Shown here: positions 37,617-46,693 of the stretch, in pieces
Layout of the letters: the number at the start of each line of letters is the position of its first letter
How positions within the stretch are numbered: the stretch's first letter is position 1
From: Neisseria weixii
GTDB lineage: Bacteria > Pseudomonadota > Gammaproteobacteria > Burkholderiales > Neisseriaceae
Direction: 5' to 3'
Length of the DNA: 64,000 bases
Assembly: GCF_002327085.1 (NCBI RefSeq)
Contig: NZ_CP023429.1
Span: 2,408,383 to 2,472,382 of the forward strand
Translations under genes and position numbers: made by a program
Notes under the pieces: generated by a model
Databases searched by the model: none
Seen by the model: the letters and a program-made list of their open reading frames with translations, nothing else
What the model was told of the DNA's origin: nothing

Positions 37617-38410
37617 TCATTTCGCCAGCAAAAATCCACCATCGAATCGCGCACTCTTTCAAACATGTCCATACCGGTGGACGTTTGGGCAGCCGACTTT
37701 TTGCACGCGGGCAATCCATGCAGCCAATGCCGGTGTCGCGACCACATCACCGACAAACATCTCCGCCGCCATCTTAATCTCCGTCAAACAACAGCTTGCC
37801 GCCTTCGCGCATACCCATCGGCATGGTTACTGACCACAATATCGAAGCCGCTCGGGTCGGTGGTTCCGGTATAGACCTGCCTAAGCCCAAGCTGGTTAAA
37901 CGCTCAATCAAACCGTCTCGGCGGGCGGTGCCCATTTCCACAATGGCCGGTTTTCTGACACCGGCCGTCAATAATCGTATGGGCAATGACCGTACCCGCC
38001 CCATGCCGGACAAATCGCTTTTTTACCCTGCAGTTGCGTGCCGTTGCGCTGTAAAGCCTCTACCGTACCCGACCATCGAATCATATCGCCGGCCCATTTA
38101 CTGCCTTCATGGTGCACGCAGTTGGTGGTGTGTAAGAAACGCGCCTAGTCGGATAATTCGCCACACAAACCGGCAAACGTGATTTTGTGCGGCACAGTAA
38201 TCATCAAGCTGCCGGCATTTTGCATGGCTTTCACCGCGTAAAAAAATGTGGCCGGCCGGTCAGATGCTGCATGCACGGACACCGCATTCAAACCTTTTTT
38301 TGAAAGGATTAGGCAACCAAATCCGGTGATTTCACCTGCGGAATCGGGTGGCCGATCACATAATAAATCCGCGTTGAACGTTTAATCGAATCTCCATAGA
38401 GCGCTGTCAT
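37617..38410 (-). pseudogene. Decayed shikimate/quinate dehydrogenase-like gene
   Basis: Reading the minus strand from the ATG at 38408-38410 gives GDSIKRSTRIYYVIGHPIPQ, then KGLNAVSVPVHAASDRPATFF and MITVPHKITFAGLCGELSD, an unmistakable shikimate-dehydrogenase N-domain. A TAG stands where a Tyr would be expected (SD*ARFLHTTNC). Further frame changes follow through AGDMIRWSGTVEALQRNGTQLQGKKA, DPSGFDIVVS and the C-terminal DMFERVRDSMVDF. At least four disruptions of different kinds, in contrast to the single homopolymer losses elsewhere, mark this as genuine decay. It may once have been co-transcribed with garD. Confidence 0.75.
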
Positions 38411-38444
38411 TTATCGAAATGTAGTGTGATGTAATTGAAAAAGC

Positions 38445-38612
38445 CTAGGGTCTGTTGACAATTAACGCAACGGCAGTGTTTTTGGTCAAAAATCCCCGTC
38501 TGCCGCGTTAAAAATGCCCGCAAGGTGTCCAACCTTGCTGCGCTTTTTGCTTTGCATACGCGGTTTTTGCCTCAAAAAACTGCTTCGCCGGCCAATTGTC
38601 AACAGGCTCTAG
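38445..38612. mobile_element. 168-bp MITE-like element with TGTTGACAATT ends
   Basis: The ends are 19-bp inverted repeats, CTAGGGTCTGTTGACAATT and (reverse) CTAGAGCCTGTTGACAATT, differing at two positions and both starting with CTAG. The inside is non-coding with several short palindromes (e.g. AAGGTGTCCAACCTT). Only one copy in this window. Confidence 0.65.
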
Positions 38613-38730
38613 TGCAATTTTGGGGCAAACCAGTTCATATCCTGCAGTTAGGAGACATCACAAAACCGTAATCACTGCGTGGCAATATTCAGTCAGGCCG
38701 TCTGAAACCGACTACCCTTCCAAACGGCCT

Positions 38731-38871
38731 GAAACCTTTTCAACACCTCCGGATCTGAGTGCAGTTCAAAGTTAGAGCAGCACGGAAAACACAGACATAT
38801 CACTTAGACAGGCAGGCTTTCGGGCGCATAACGAAGAAATGTGTCAAAGATGGGAATTTTGCAAAGGTCTC
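38731..38871. mobile_element. IS1106-derived MITE, copy 2 (141 bp)
   Basis: Same element as 27455-27597, in the same orientation, with a degenerate left end (GAAACCTTTTCAACACC) and an intact right end (reverse GAGACCTTTGCAAAATTCCC). Shared inner segments include GTTCAAAGTT and AACGAAGAAAT. Confidence 0.72.
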
Positions 38872-38950
38872 GGCCTTTTCAAACTTAAGCAAGAAACGTG
38901 GTTTTGCTTTACAATACGGTGCTTGAATTCCACTCTTATTTAGTCGTACC

Positions 38951-41281
38951 ATGAACGAGCAAATCCCTGTTTCCCCTATCCAATCCGACCATCTGATTCT
39001 CGGCCAATATGCCGAACGCGCGTATTTGGAATATGCCATGAGCGTGGTCAAAGGCCGTGCGCTGCCGGAAGTTTCAGACGGCCAGAAGCCGGTACAGCGC
39101 CGCATTCTTTATGCCATGCGCGACATGGGTTTGACCGCAGGGGCGAAACCGGTGAAATCGGCGCGCGTGGTCGGCGAGATTTTGGGTAAATACCACCCGC
39201 ACGGCGACAGCTCGGCGTATGAAGCGATGGTGCGCATGGCGCAGGATTTCACGCTTCGTTATCCGCTGATTGACGGCATCGGCAACTTCGGCTCCCGCGA
39301 CGGTGACGGTGCGGCGGCCATGCGTTACACCGAGGCGCGTTTGACACCGATTGCAGAATTGTTATTAAACGAAATCAATCAAGGTACAGTCGATTTTGTC
39401 CCCAACTACGACGGCGCATTCAACGAACCTGTCCACCTGCCTGCCCGATTGCCGATGGTGTTGCTCAACGGTGCCAGCGGTATTGCCGTGGGCATGGCGA
39501 CTGAAATCCCGTCGCACAACCTCACCGAAGTCACCAAAGCGGCGATTGCCCTGCTGAAGAAACCTTCGCTGGAAACCGCCGATTTGATGGGCTACATTCC
39601 CGCGCCTGACTTTGCCGGCGGCGGCCAAATCATCACCCCTGCCGCCGATTTGCAGCAGATTTACGAAAGCGGCAAAGGCAGCGTGCGCGTGCGTGCGCGT
39701 TATGAAATCGAAAAACTGGCGCGCGGCCAATGGCGGGCGATTGTGACCGAGTTGCCGCCTAATGCCAACACTGCCAAGATTCTTGCCGAAATCGAAGAGC
39801 AAACCAATCCGAAACCGAAAGCCGGTAAAAAACAGCTCAACCAAGACCAGCTCAACACCAAAAAGCTGATGCTGGATTTGATTGAAAAAGTGCGCGACGA
39901 ATCCGACGGCGAGCATCCCGTACGCTTGGTGCTCGAGCCGAAATCCAGCCGCCTCGAACCGGAGGCGTTTATGAACACGCTGATGGCGCAAACGTCTTTA
40001 GAAGGCAATGTGTTGGTCAACTTGGTGATGATGGGCTTGGACAACCGCCCTGCGCAAAAAAACCTGAAAACCATCCTGCAGGAATGGTTGAAATTCCGCG
40101 TGATGACAGTAACACGCCGTCTGAAATTCCGCCTGACCCAAGTCGAAAAACGCCTGCACATTCTCGAAGGCCGTCTGAAAGTTTTCTTAAGCATTGACGA
40201 AGTGATTCGGGTGATTCGCGAATCGGACGAACCGAAAGCCGATTTGATGGCGGCGTTTGATTTGAGCGAAATCCAAGCGGAAGATATTCTCGAAATCCGA
40301 CTGCGCCAACTGGCGCGTTTGGAAGGCTTTAAGTTAGAAAAAGAACTGGCCGAACTGCGCGAAGAAGAAGGCCGTCTGAATCTGCTGCTCGGCGATGAAA
40401 ACGAAAAGAAAAAACTCATCATCAAAGAAATGCAGACCGATATGAAACAATTCGGTGACGAACGCCGCACTCTGGTTGAAGAAGCCGGCCGTGCCACGCT
40501 GACGCAAACTACTGCTGATGAGCCGGTGACATTGATTTTGTCGAAAAAAGGCTGGATACGCAGCCGTGTCGGCCACAATTTGGATTTGGCGCAAACCACG
40601 TTCAAAGAAGGCGACGGTTTGAAACAAACCTTAGAAAGCCGTACCGTGTGGCCGGTGGTGGTGCTTGATTCGCAAGGCCGTACCTACACGCTGGATGCAT
40701 CGGAAATCCCGGGCGGACGCGGCGACGGTGTACCGGTGGCTTCTTTGGTTGATGTACAAAACGGTGCCGAAGTGGTCGCCATGCTCACCGGTCTGCCGGA
40801 TCAGCATTATCTGCTGAGCAACAGCGGCGGTTACGGCTTTATCGCCAAACTCGGCGATATGATCGGCCGCATGAAAGCGGGCAAAGTGGTGATGAGCGTG
40901 GAAGCGGGCGAAACAGTATTGCCGCCGGTGCCGGTATATGCCTCGTCGCTGATTAATCCGGATTGCAAAGTGGTGGCCGTGACCGAGTGCCAAACGTCTT
41001 TATGGGAAGAAAGCAAAGCCTTGGCCTTTACGTTGAACGAGCTCAAAGTCATGGCTAAAGGCCGCGGCCTCCAACTCATCAGCTTGGGAGAGAAAGAGCA
41101 ACTGGCCCACATCGCCGTCATCTCTACGCCGGAAATCCACGCTGAAAGCGAAGGCAGACGCAGGGCGGCACATAAAGAACGCATCCTACTTGCCGGCATC
41201 AGCGGCAAACGCGGCAAAAAAGGCAAACCTTTACCGCTTTCAGGCCGTCTGAAACAATTATTCAGCTCAGGTTCCCTATAA
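38951..41281 (+). CDS. parC: DNA topoisomerase IV subunit A
   Basis: Type II topoisomerase subunit that separates daughter chromosomes with ParE. The 776-residue protein has the breakage-reunion domain with the catalytic Tyr in [10 protein letters not shown] and the C-terminal beta-pinwheel. The quinolone-resistance segment [16 protein letters not shown] keeps Asp86, Ser87, Ser88 and Glu91 (numbering as in gonococcal ParC), so no classical resistance change is seen. Three uptake sequences lie inside the coding region. Confidence 0.97.
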   Translation: MNEQIPVSPIQSDHLILGQYAERAYLEYAMSVVKGRALPEVSDGQKPVQRRILYAMRDMGLTAGAKPVKSARVVGEILGKYHPHGDSSAYEAMVRMAQDFTLRYPLIDGIGNFGSRDGDGAAAMRYTEARLTPIAELLLNEINQGTVDFVPNYDGAFNEPVHLPARLPMVLLNGASGIAVGMATEIPSHNLTEVTKAAIALLKKPSLETADLMGYIPAPDFAGGGQIITPAADLQQIYESGKGSVRVRARYEIEKLARGQWRAIVTELPPNANTAKILAEIEEQTNPKPKAGKKQLNQDQLNTKKLMLDLIEKVRDESDGEHPVRLVLEPKSSRLEPEAFMNTLMAQTSLEGNVLVNLVMMGLDNRPAQKNLKTILQEWLKFRVMTVTRRLKFRLTQVEKRLHILEGRLKVFLSIDEVIRVIRESDEPKADLMAAFDLSEIQAEDILEIRLRQLARLEGFKLEKELAELREEEGRLNLLLGDENEKKKLIIKEMQTDMKQFGDERRTLVEEAGRATLTQTTADEPVTLILSKKGWIRSRVGHNLDLAQTTFKEGDGLKQTLESRTVWPVVVLDSQGRTYTLDASEIPGGRGDGVPVASLVDVQNGAEVVAMLTGLPDQHYLLSNSGGYGFIAKLGDMIGRMKAGKVVMSVEAGETVLPPVPVYASSLINPDCKVVAVTECQTSLWEESKALAFTLNELKVMAKGRGLQLISLGEKEQLAHIAVISTPEIHAESEGRRRAAHKERILLAGISGKRGKKGKPLPLSGRLKQLFSSGSL

Positions 41282-41456
41282 TCCCGGCATAATTTGTCCG
41301 ATGTCATCACTCTTGATGCCAAATCGTGATATTCTAGGGCAACACAGACGGTTCCTGATTGATTGGGAACAGCAAATTCGGCAGTCATACGACAGGCTGC
41401 CGAATCATTCATTCTAATGATTAATAAAAATAACAGTATCTTAAGGTGTACTGAAC

Positions 41457-43037
41457 ATGACAAAATTCAGTAATCAGGAATTGGACAATTTAAGCGAACG
41501 CATCCCCGGGCTGATTAATGTGGCCCGGATAGTAATCGTGTTGTCGCTACTGGTTTTCCAAGTCTTGGGGACATACAGCAGCATCAATTTGGAAAACGTG
41601 GCATTTCCGACCATCGAATTTTACAGCTGGGCCGCGTTGTATTCCTTTTTGATTTTGCTGTCGGTATTCCGACCGGATTGGCAATGGCAATCGCTCGATT
41701 TACCCAATGCCAGTGCGGTAGTCGATATTTCCATGATGATTATTTTGGTGTATATCGCCGGTGGAATTGATTCGGGCTTTGCCATTTTGGTGCTGCCGTT
41801 TATCGCTACGTCCTGCCTGCTGAGCTACGGCCATTACCCCATGCTTTATGCCGGTTATGCCTCACTTTTGTTTGTGATTTTGCTGTTTTTAGACGGCGGC
41901 ATCCGTTTCTCACCGCCGGAATGGAAAAACCAAAGCGTCCTGAGCTGTATCATATTGATTGGTGCCGGCTATCTGGTCGCCATGTTGACCGCGTTTGCCG
42001 CCAAATACCTTGAACAAGCCACCGAATCGGCCAGCAAACACCAACTTGCCTACCGGCGTATCAGTGGCTTGAATCGATTGGTATTGAACCGCGTGCAAGA
42101 AGCAGTGATTGTGATTGATGCCGGCCAACGCGTTTGGCTGTTCAACAAACAAGCCAAAAACTACTTCCCGAGCCTGGCGGTCGACCAGCAGGAATTTGTG
42201 TTCGGCGAATTGGTGTCGCGTTGGCAATACCAGCCCGACAAAGCCTTTGAAACCGACATTCACATTTTCCAACACGCCATGCATGTTCGTGCCGTGCCCC
42301 TGATTCAGGAGCAAACCGAATTGCTGATGCTGTATGTACGCTCTTTGCGTGAAGTAGCGGCCGAAGCGATGTCGACCAAATTAACGTCATTGGGTCAGCT
42401 CACCGCCAATCTGGCGCACGAAATCCGCAACCCGATGTCGGCCATTCGCCACGCCAGCGATTTACTGCAAGATGATGAAGACATTGATCCGGTAAAGGCC
42501 AAACTCTACGGCATCATCGACAGCAATATCCAGCGCATCGACAAAATGCTGGAAGACATTTCCCTGCTCAACAAGCGCGACAACATCAGTCGCGAACCGA
42601 TTCACCTGATGAAATTCTGGCTCGGTTTCAAGCAGGAATTTACTTTAAACAATCCCGCCGCCATCGGCTGTTTGCGCATGAACATGGAAGGCTCCAACTT
42701 AACCGTCTTGTCCGACCCCATGCATTTGCAGCAAATTATGTGGAACCTGTGTAACAACGCTTGGCGCCACAGCCGCCAGGACGAAAATGCCATCACCGTG
42801 TTAATCCGTCCGAGTGGCCGCATGCACATCTCTATTGTGGTAGCCGACAACGGCAAGGGCGTCGCACCGGAAGTGCGCAACCATTTGTTCGAGCCGTTTT
42901 ACACCACCGAAAAACAAGGCACCGGTTTGGGTTTATACGTTGCCCGCGAATTGGCGCATGCCAATTTGGGCCAGCTGCACTATCACCCTGAAATGAACGG
43001 TTTTGAACTGATTTTACCGAAGGACAGCAATGAGTAA
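41457..43037 (+). CDS. pilS: PilS-like sensor histidine kinase
   Basis: Membrane kinase partner of PilR in control of type IV pilin transcription. The 526-residue product has six hydrophobic segments (residues about 20-185) as in PilS, a PAS-like middle (NRVQEAVIVIDAGQRVWLFN), the phospho-acceptor box ANLAHEIRNPMSAIRHASDLL and an ATPase domain (NLCNNAWRHS, DNGKGV, KQGTGLGLYVAREL). Its stop overlaps the pilR start by 8 bases. Confidence 0.9.
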   Translation: MTKFSNQELDNLSERIPGLINVARIVIVLSLLVFQVLGTYSSINLENVAFPTIEFYSWAALYSFLILLSVFRPDWQWQSLDLPNASAVVDISMMIILVYIAGGIDSGFAILVLPFIATSCLLSYGHYPMLYAGYASLLFVILLFLDGGIRFSPPEWKNQSVLSCIILIGAGYLVAMLTAFAAKYLEQATESASKHQLAYRRISGLNRLVLNRVQEAVIVIDAGQRVWLFNKQAKNYFPSLAVDQQEFVFGELVSRWQYQPDKAFETDIHIFQHAMHVRAVPLIQEQTELLMLYVRSLREVAAEAMSTKLTSLGQLTANLAHEIRNPMSAIRHASDLLQDDEDIDPVKAKLYGIIDSNIQRIDKMLEDISLLNKRDNISREPIHLMKFWLGFKQEFTLNNPAAIGCLRMNMEGSNLTVLSDPMHLQQIMWNLCNNAWRHSRQDENAITVLIRPSGRMHISIVVADNGKGVAPEVRNHLFEPFYTTEKQGTGLGLYVARELAHANLGQLHYHPEMNGFELILPKDSNE

Positions 43038-44658
43038 GCTGCAAGATCCCGTTTTAGTTGTCGATGACGAAGCCGACATCCGCGACCTGATGGAAATGAC
43101 ACTGATGAAAATGGGACTGCGTGTGGAGACCGCAGAAGGTGTCGAACAAGCCAAAGACAAACTCGACAACAACGATTATTCGCTGGTATTGACCGACATG
43201 CGTATGCCCGACGGTTCGGGTTTGGAAGTAGTGCAATACATCGACGAATTGATGCTTGACACGCCTGTGGCCGTGATTACCGCCTACGGAAATGCCGATC
43301 AGGCAGTTGAAGCCCTGAAAGCGGGTGCGTTCGATTATCTGCAAAAACCGATTACCCTGTCGCAACTGCGTTCGCTGGTGAAATCGGCGGTGACGGTAGC
43401 CGACAATGCCGAAGTACCGCCTACACCGCAACCGGTTAAACCTACCCCTGCGCCTGTGACGGCCGCTTTGAATAAACCGCCTGCTGCGATGACCACCCGC
43501 CAAGCACAGTCTGCTGCCAAACCGGTATCGCGTGATTTGAACAAGCCGATTTCCGTGCCCGACAGCCTGCGTTCTATGAAAGAGCGTTTTTCCAGCGTTG
43601 AATCCACGCTATTGGAAGAAGCACCGCAACTGGGCGGCGAAGCCGATATGCCGCGCCTACTGGGTACTTCGCCGCAAATGGTTGAAGTGCGCCATTTAAT
43701 CCGTCGGCTTGCCCGCAGCGAAGTGCCGGTGTACATTGCCGGCGAATCAGGTACCGGTAAGGAACAGGCCGCACGCACCATACACGAATTGTCTGATCGT
43801 GCCGACAAACCCTTTATTGCGGTAAACTGCGGTGCGATTCCCGAAAACCTGATGGAAAGCGAATTTTTCGGTTATAAAAAAGGCAGCTTTACCGGCGCGG
43901 ATCAAGACCGCTTGGGCTTTTTCCAACATGCCGACGGCGGCACACTTTTTCTCGACGAAGTGGCCGACCTGCCTTTGGCCATGCAGGTAAAACTCTTACG
44001 GGCCATTCAGGAAAAAGCCGTACGCCGTATTGGCGATGCCCGCGAAATTTTTGTGGACGTGCGCATTGTCTGCGCCACCCATAAAAACCTTGAAGCGCTG
44101 GTTGAAAGCGGCGCGTTCCGCCAAGACTTGTATTACCGCTTGAACGTGGTGTCGCTGCATATGCCGCCGTTGCGGGAAATGCGTGAAGATTTGGGCGCGC
44201 TGATTCTCTATTTGCTCTACAAACACCGCCACGGCAACCAAACCTACAAGCTCAGCTCCAAAGCGCAAGAAGCGCTGCTGCATTACAGCTATCCGGGCAA
44301 CTTCCGCGAATTGGAAAATATTCTCGAGCGCGCCGTGGCACTCACCATCGGCACCATCATCCAACTGGATGATTTGCAAATCCATAACATCCCTGCCGAT
44401 GAAGAGCCGCGCGGGCATCACAGTCTTTCTTTAAAAGACATTAGCGATTCCGTGTCGGAAGCACCATTAAATCACGAACCGTTACCGCCATTTGACCCGC
44501 GTACCATGCAGATTCAAGATTATCTTGACCAAATCGAGCGCGACATCATCCAAAACGCTTTGGTGCAAACCCGCTACAACCGAACCCAGGCAGCCAAACT
44601 GTTGGGCATCAGCTTCCGTTCAATGCGCTACCGCATGGAGCGTTTGAACATTAACTAA
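43030..44658 (+). CDS. pilR: PilR-like sigma54-dependent response regulator
   Basis: NtrC-class activator. A receiver domain (phosphorylated Asp about 56 in LVLTDMRMPDGSG) and a Pro/Ala-rich linker precede the AAA+ domain with Walker A GESGTGKE, the sigma54 contact loop KGSFTGA and Walker B GGTLFLDEVADLP. A Fis-type helix-turn-helix ends the protein (TRYNRTQAAKLLGISFRSMRYRMERL). All functional parts are intact over 542 residues. In commensal Neisseria RpoN and PilR control pilE, while gonococci carry a degenerate system; the intact gene supports a commensal origin. Confidence 0.92.
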   Translation: MSKLQDPVLVVDDEADIRDLMEMTLMKMGLRVETAEGVEQAKDKLDNNDYSLVLTDMRMPDGSGLEVVQYIDELMLDTPVAVITAYGNADQAVEALKAGAFDYLQKPITLSQLRSLVKSAVTVADNAEVPPTPQPVKPTPAPVTAALNKPPAAMTTRQAQSAAKPVSRDLNKPISVPDSLRSMKERFSSVESTLLEEAPQLGGEADMPRLLGTSPQMVEVRHLIRRLARSEVPVYIAGESGTGKEQAARTIHELSDRADKPFIAVNCGAIPENLMESEFFGYKKGSFTGADQDRLGFFQHADGGTLFLDEVADLPLAMQVKLLRAIQEKAVRRIGDAREIFVDVRIVCATHKNLEALVESGAFRQDLYYRLNVVSLHMPPLREMREDLGALILYLLYKHRHGNQTYKLSSKAQEALLHYSYPGNFRELENILERAVALTIGTIIQLDDLQIHNIPADEEPRGHHSLSLKDISDSVSEAPLNHEPLPPFDPRTMQIQDYLDQIERDIIQNALVQTRYNRTQAAKLLGISFRSMRYRMERLNIN

Positions 44659-44663
44659 CATTC

Positions 44664-44756
44664 AGACGGCCTTGATGTTGATCAGGCCGTCTAAATCCAC
44701 CTTAGGCCGTCTGAAAAGCTTTCAGACGGTCTTTATATGAAAAAGGCCGTCTGATA
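44664..44756. repeat. Cluster of five DUS copies after pilR
   Basis: Five uptake sequences or one-base variants in about 90 bp, in alternating orientation, forming two possible hairpins (about 44664-44694 and 44705-44732). They probably end pilSR transcription. The last copy runs into the rsmJ start. Confidence 0.75.
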
Positions 44757-44759
44757 CAC

Positions 44760-45518
44760 ATGACTTGCATTTACCTTGCCGAATCCGCCCAAGCTTCCGC
44801 CTGCGAGCTGGCACACACCTTCGGCCTGACCATCGTCCGCCAACTGCCCGACAACATCGAATATCTCTACGCCGATTCAGACGGCATCAGCCTGTGCCGC
44901 GCCGGAGAAAAAGGCCGCGTACAAGTCGATTTTGTTGGCGGCGCCGCTCAATACCGCCGCACCAAAGGCGGAGGCGAACTCATCGCCAAAGCAGTGAACC
45001 ACACCAGCAAACCCGCCGTCTGGGACGGTACCGGCGGCTTGGGGCGCGACAGCTTTGTGCTGGCTTCTTTGGGCTTAACCATCCGCACCTTCGAACAGCA
45101 TCCCGCCGTTGCCTGCCTGTTGCACGACGGGCTCAACCGCGCCTTACAACACCATAACACCGCTGAAATCGCACAACGCATCACACTGCATTTCGTAGAT
45201 ATGTCCACGCTGATGCCACAGTTGGCGCAAGAAATCGGCCGTCCTGATGTGGTTTATCTCGACCCGATGTATCCCGAACGGCAAAAATCTGCTGCCGTCA
45301 AAAAAGAAATGGCCTATTTCCACGGTTTAGTCGGCACCACACAAGACGAAGCCGCCCTGCTCAATACCGCCCGCGCCGTGGCCAAAAAACGCATCGTGGT
45401 CAAACGCCCACGCTTGGGCGGATTTCTCAACAGCGAAAAACCGGCCTATCAATATTCGGGCAAAAGCACACGTTTTGATGTCTATTTACCGGATAATCCA
45501 AGCCAAGAATCGCAATAA
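44760..45518 (+). CDS. rsmJ: 16S rRNA (guanine-1516-N2)-methyltransferase
   Basis: SAM-dependent methyltransferase acting on the small ribosomal subunit. The 252-residue product has RTKGGGELIAKAV, the SAM motif VWDGTGGLGRDSFVLASLG and the catalytic-type VYLDPMYPERQKSAAVKKEM, all typical of RsmJ (YhiQ). The ATG abuts an uptake sequence, and no strong ribosome site is visible. Confidence 0.93.
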   Translation: MTCIYLAESAQASACELAHTFGLTIVRQLPDNIEYLYADSDGISLCRAGEKGRVQVDFVGGAAQYRRTKGGGELIAKAVNHTSKPAVWDGTGGLGRDSFVLASLGLTIRTFEQHPAVACLLHDGLNRALQHHNTAEIAQRITLHFVDMSTLMPQLAQEIGRPDVVYLDPMYPERQKSAAVKKEMAYFHGLVGTTQDEAALLNTARAVAKKRIVVKRPRLGGFLNSEKPAYQYSGKSTRFDVYLPDNPSQESQ

Positions 45519-45529
45519 AAACAAGGCCC

Positions 45530-45873
45530 GAGACCTATGCAAAACCCTTCTTAAAACTCACACGAAGAACCATAGTTACCAAATAACGTCATACTGCCCA
45601 AACTCCCTAAAATCCTCTAAATCCTATAAGCCGAATTTAGAGGATTTTCTTCATGAGCAGCTTTTTCAAACAAACTGCCGAAACCATGATTGCCAAACAT
45701 ATTGACCGGTTCCCGTTGCTTAAAATCCACTTCATTATCGACCGACACCCTATTGCCGATCATCTAGAAAAGTAGGCAATGATAGAGAACTACAGAATAT
45801 TTAATATTGGAAAAAACTTACTTAGCAACCTAAGTAAGTCTTTTTGATTATGGCAGGGTTTTGCAAAGATCCC
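45530..45873 (+). mobile_element. IS5-family (IS1106-like) deletion remnant
   Basis: Ends GAGACCTATGCAAAACCC and (reverse) GGATCTTTGCAAAACCC are inverted repeats. Between them only the first 36-40 codons of the transposase survive (45653-45775), followed by AT-rich sequence and a hairpin (TTACTTAG/CTAAGTAA). This remnant links the GAGACCTTTGCAAAA ends seen elsewhere in the window to an IS1106-like parent. Confidence 0.78.
45653..45775 (+). pseudogene. IS1106-type transposase, N-terminal fragment
   Basis: Reads SFFKQTAETMIAKHIDRFPL and on to IIDRHPIADHLEK before TAG, matching the start of neisserial IS5-family transposases (which read FFQQTAQAMIAKHIDRFPLL in IS1106). The remaining nine tenths of the gene are missing. 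Confidence 0.75.
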
Positions 45874-46443
45874 GGCAAAATGCTTGATCCAACATGTGCG
45901 CCACCATTTTGCGGCCTTTGCGTCGGTGACAGACTTCACCCACGGCGGTTTTGGCCGCTGCATCGGGACCGGCTTTGCCGATATAGCTGCTTTTGGGAAT
46001 GCCGGCACTGTGCGGCAGATATTTCAGCGGGTGTTCCGCCCCCAACGTTTGAACGGTTTCGCAGCTTTGGCGGCGTTCTTTTCGTTGAGGGCTTTCATGT
46101 GCTTTAGGCAGTCGTTCCCCGCCCTCATGTAACGTCACTCTTCAATCAGTTCCGCCCGGGTTTTTCGTGGCCGGGTTTGTCGGCGATAAACGGGTTTTTG
46201 CGTTTGGCCTTCATAGCGGCAGCCTGTGGGTGTTGGCGTGCGGCGATACCGCCTTGCCGACAGGCGGCTGTCCAACGGCGCAGGTGGGTGCGTGAGACGT
46301 TGAAGTGCTCTGCGGTGCGCTGTCGGCTGTGCACTTGGTGGTAATGGAGTACGGCTCGGTATTTGAAGTGTAGGTTATATTTGGACATAAGAAAACTGCA
46401 CCTTTTAAAGTTGGCGGGGGTGTCCGACTTTTGGGGTGCAGTT
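45874..46443 (-). mobile_element. IS3-family (IS150 group) remnant
   Basis: The right end on the plus strand (TGTCCGACTTTTGGGGTGCA near 46419-46438) is the typical TGCACCCCAAAAGTCGGACA terminus of IS150-like elements. Inside are an OrfA-like start and degraded later segments (YPLKYL-, AGIPKSSY-like). The left part is cut by the IS5-family remnant. Confidence 0.7.
46146..46388 (-). pseudogene. IS3-family OrfA transposase, broken
   Basis: Begins MSKYNLHFKYRAVLHYHQVH and continues RTAEHFNVSRTHLRRWTAACRQGG, a helix-turn-helix of IS150-type OrfA, but the frame ends at HEKPGRN where the family continues. Degraded remains of the next segments follow in another frame down to about 45880. Confidence 0.72.
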
Positions 46444-46467
46444 CACTGACTTCAGACGGCCTGAGAT

Positions 46468-46669
46468 GTAGGAAATTGTCGGGTTGTTTACACTTTTTAT
46501 GCAAAACAGCTTTTATTTTCTGCCTAAATGATTGTTTTAGGATTGTTGAGCATTATCAAGAACCATGCGGCGTTGCCGTGCCTTTCGGCATTCTTGACAA
46601 CACTCAAAAATCCCAAAATGGATCTTCAAGCAAAAAAGCAAAAGTGTAAACAACGCTAGGGTTTTCTAC
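46468..46669. mobile_element. 202-bp MITE-like element, copy 2
   Basis: Inverted copy of 23743-23944, equal in length with only a few substitutions. It is inserted right after the IS3-family end and an uptake sequence, and 24 bases before the end of the DUF58 gene. Confidence 0.82.
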
Positions 46670-46693
46670 ACCTGAGACCTTTTAGTTTGTGAT

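Noticed and set aside
37796..38182. 128-codon frame on the plus strand
   Set aside because: It is the antisense shadow of the shikimate-dehydrogenase-like pseudogene.
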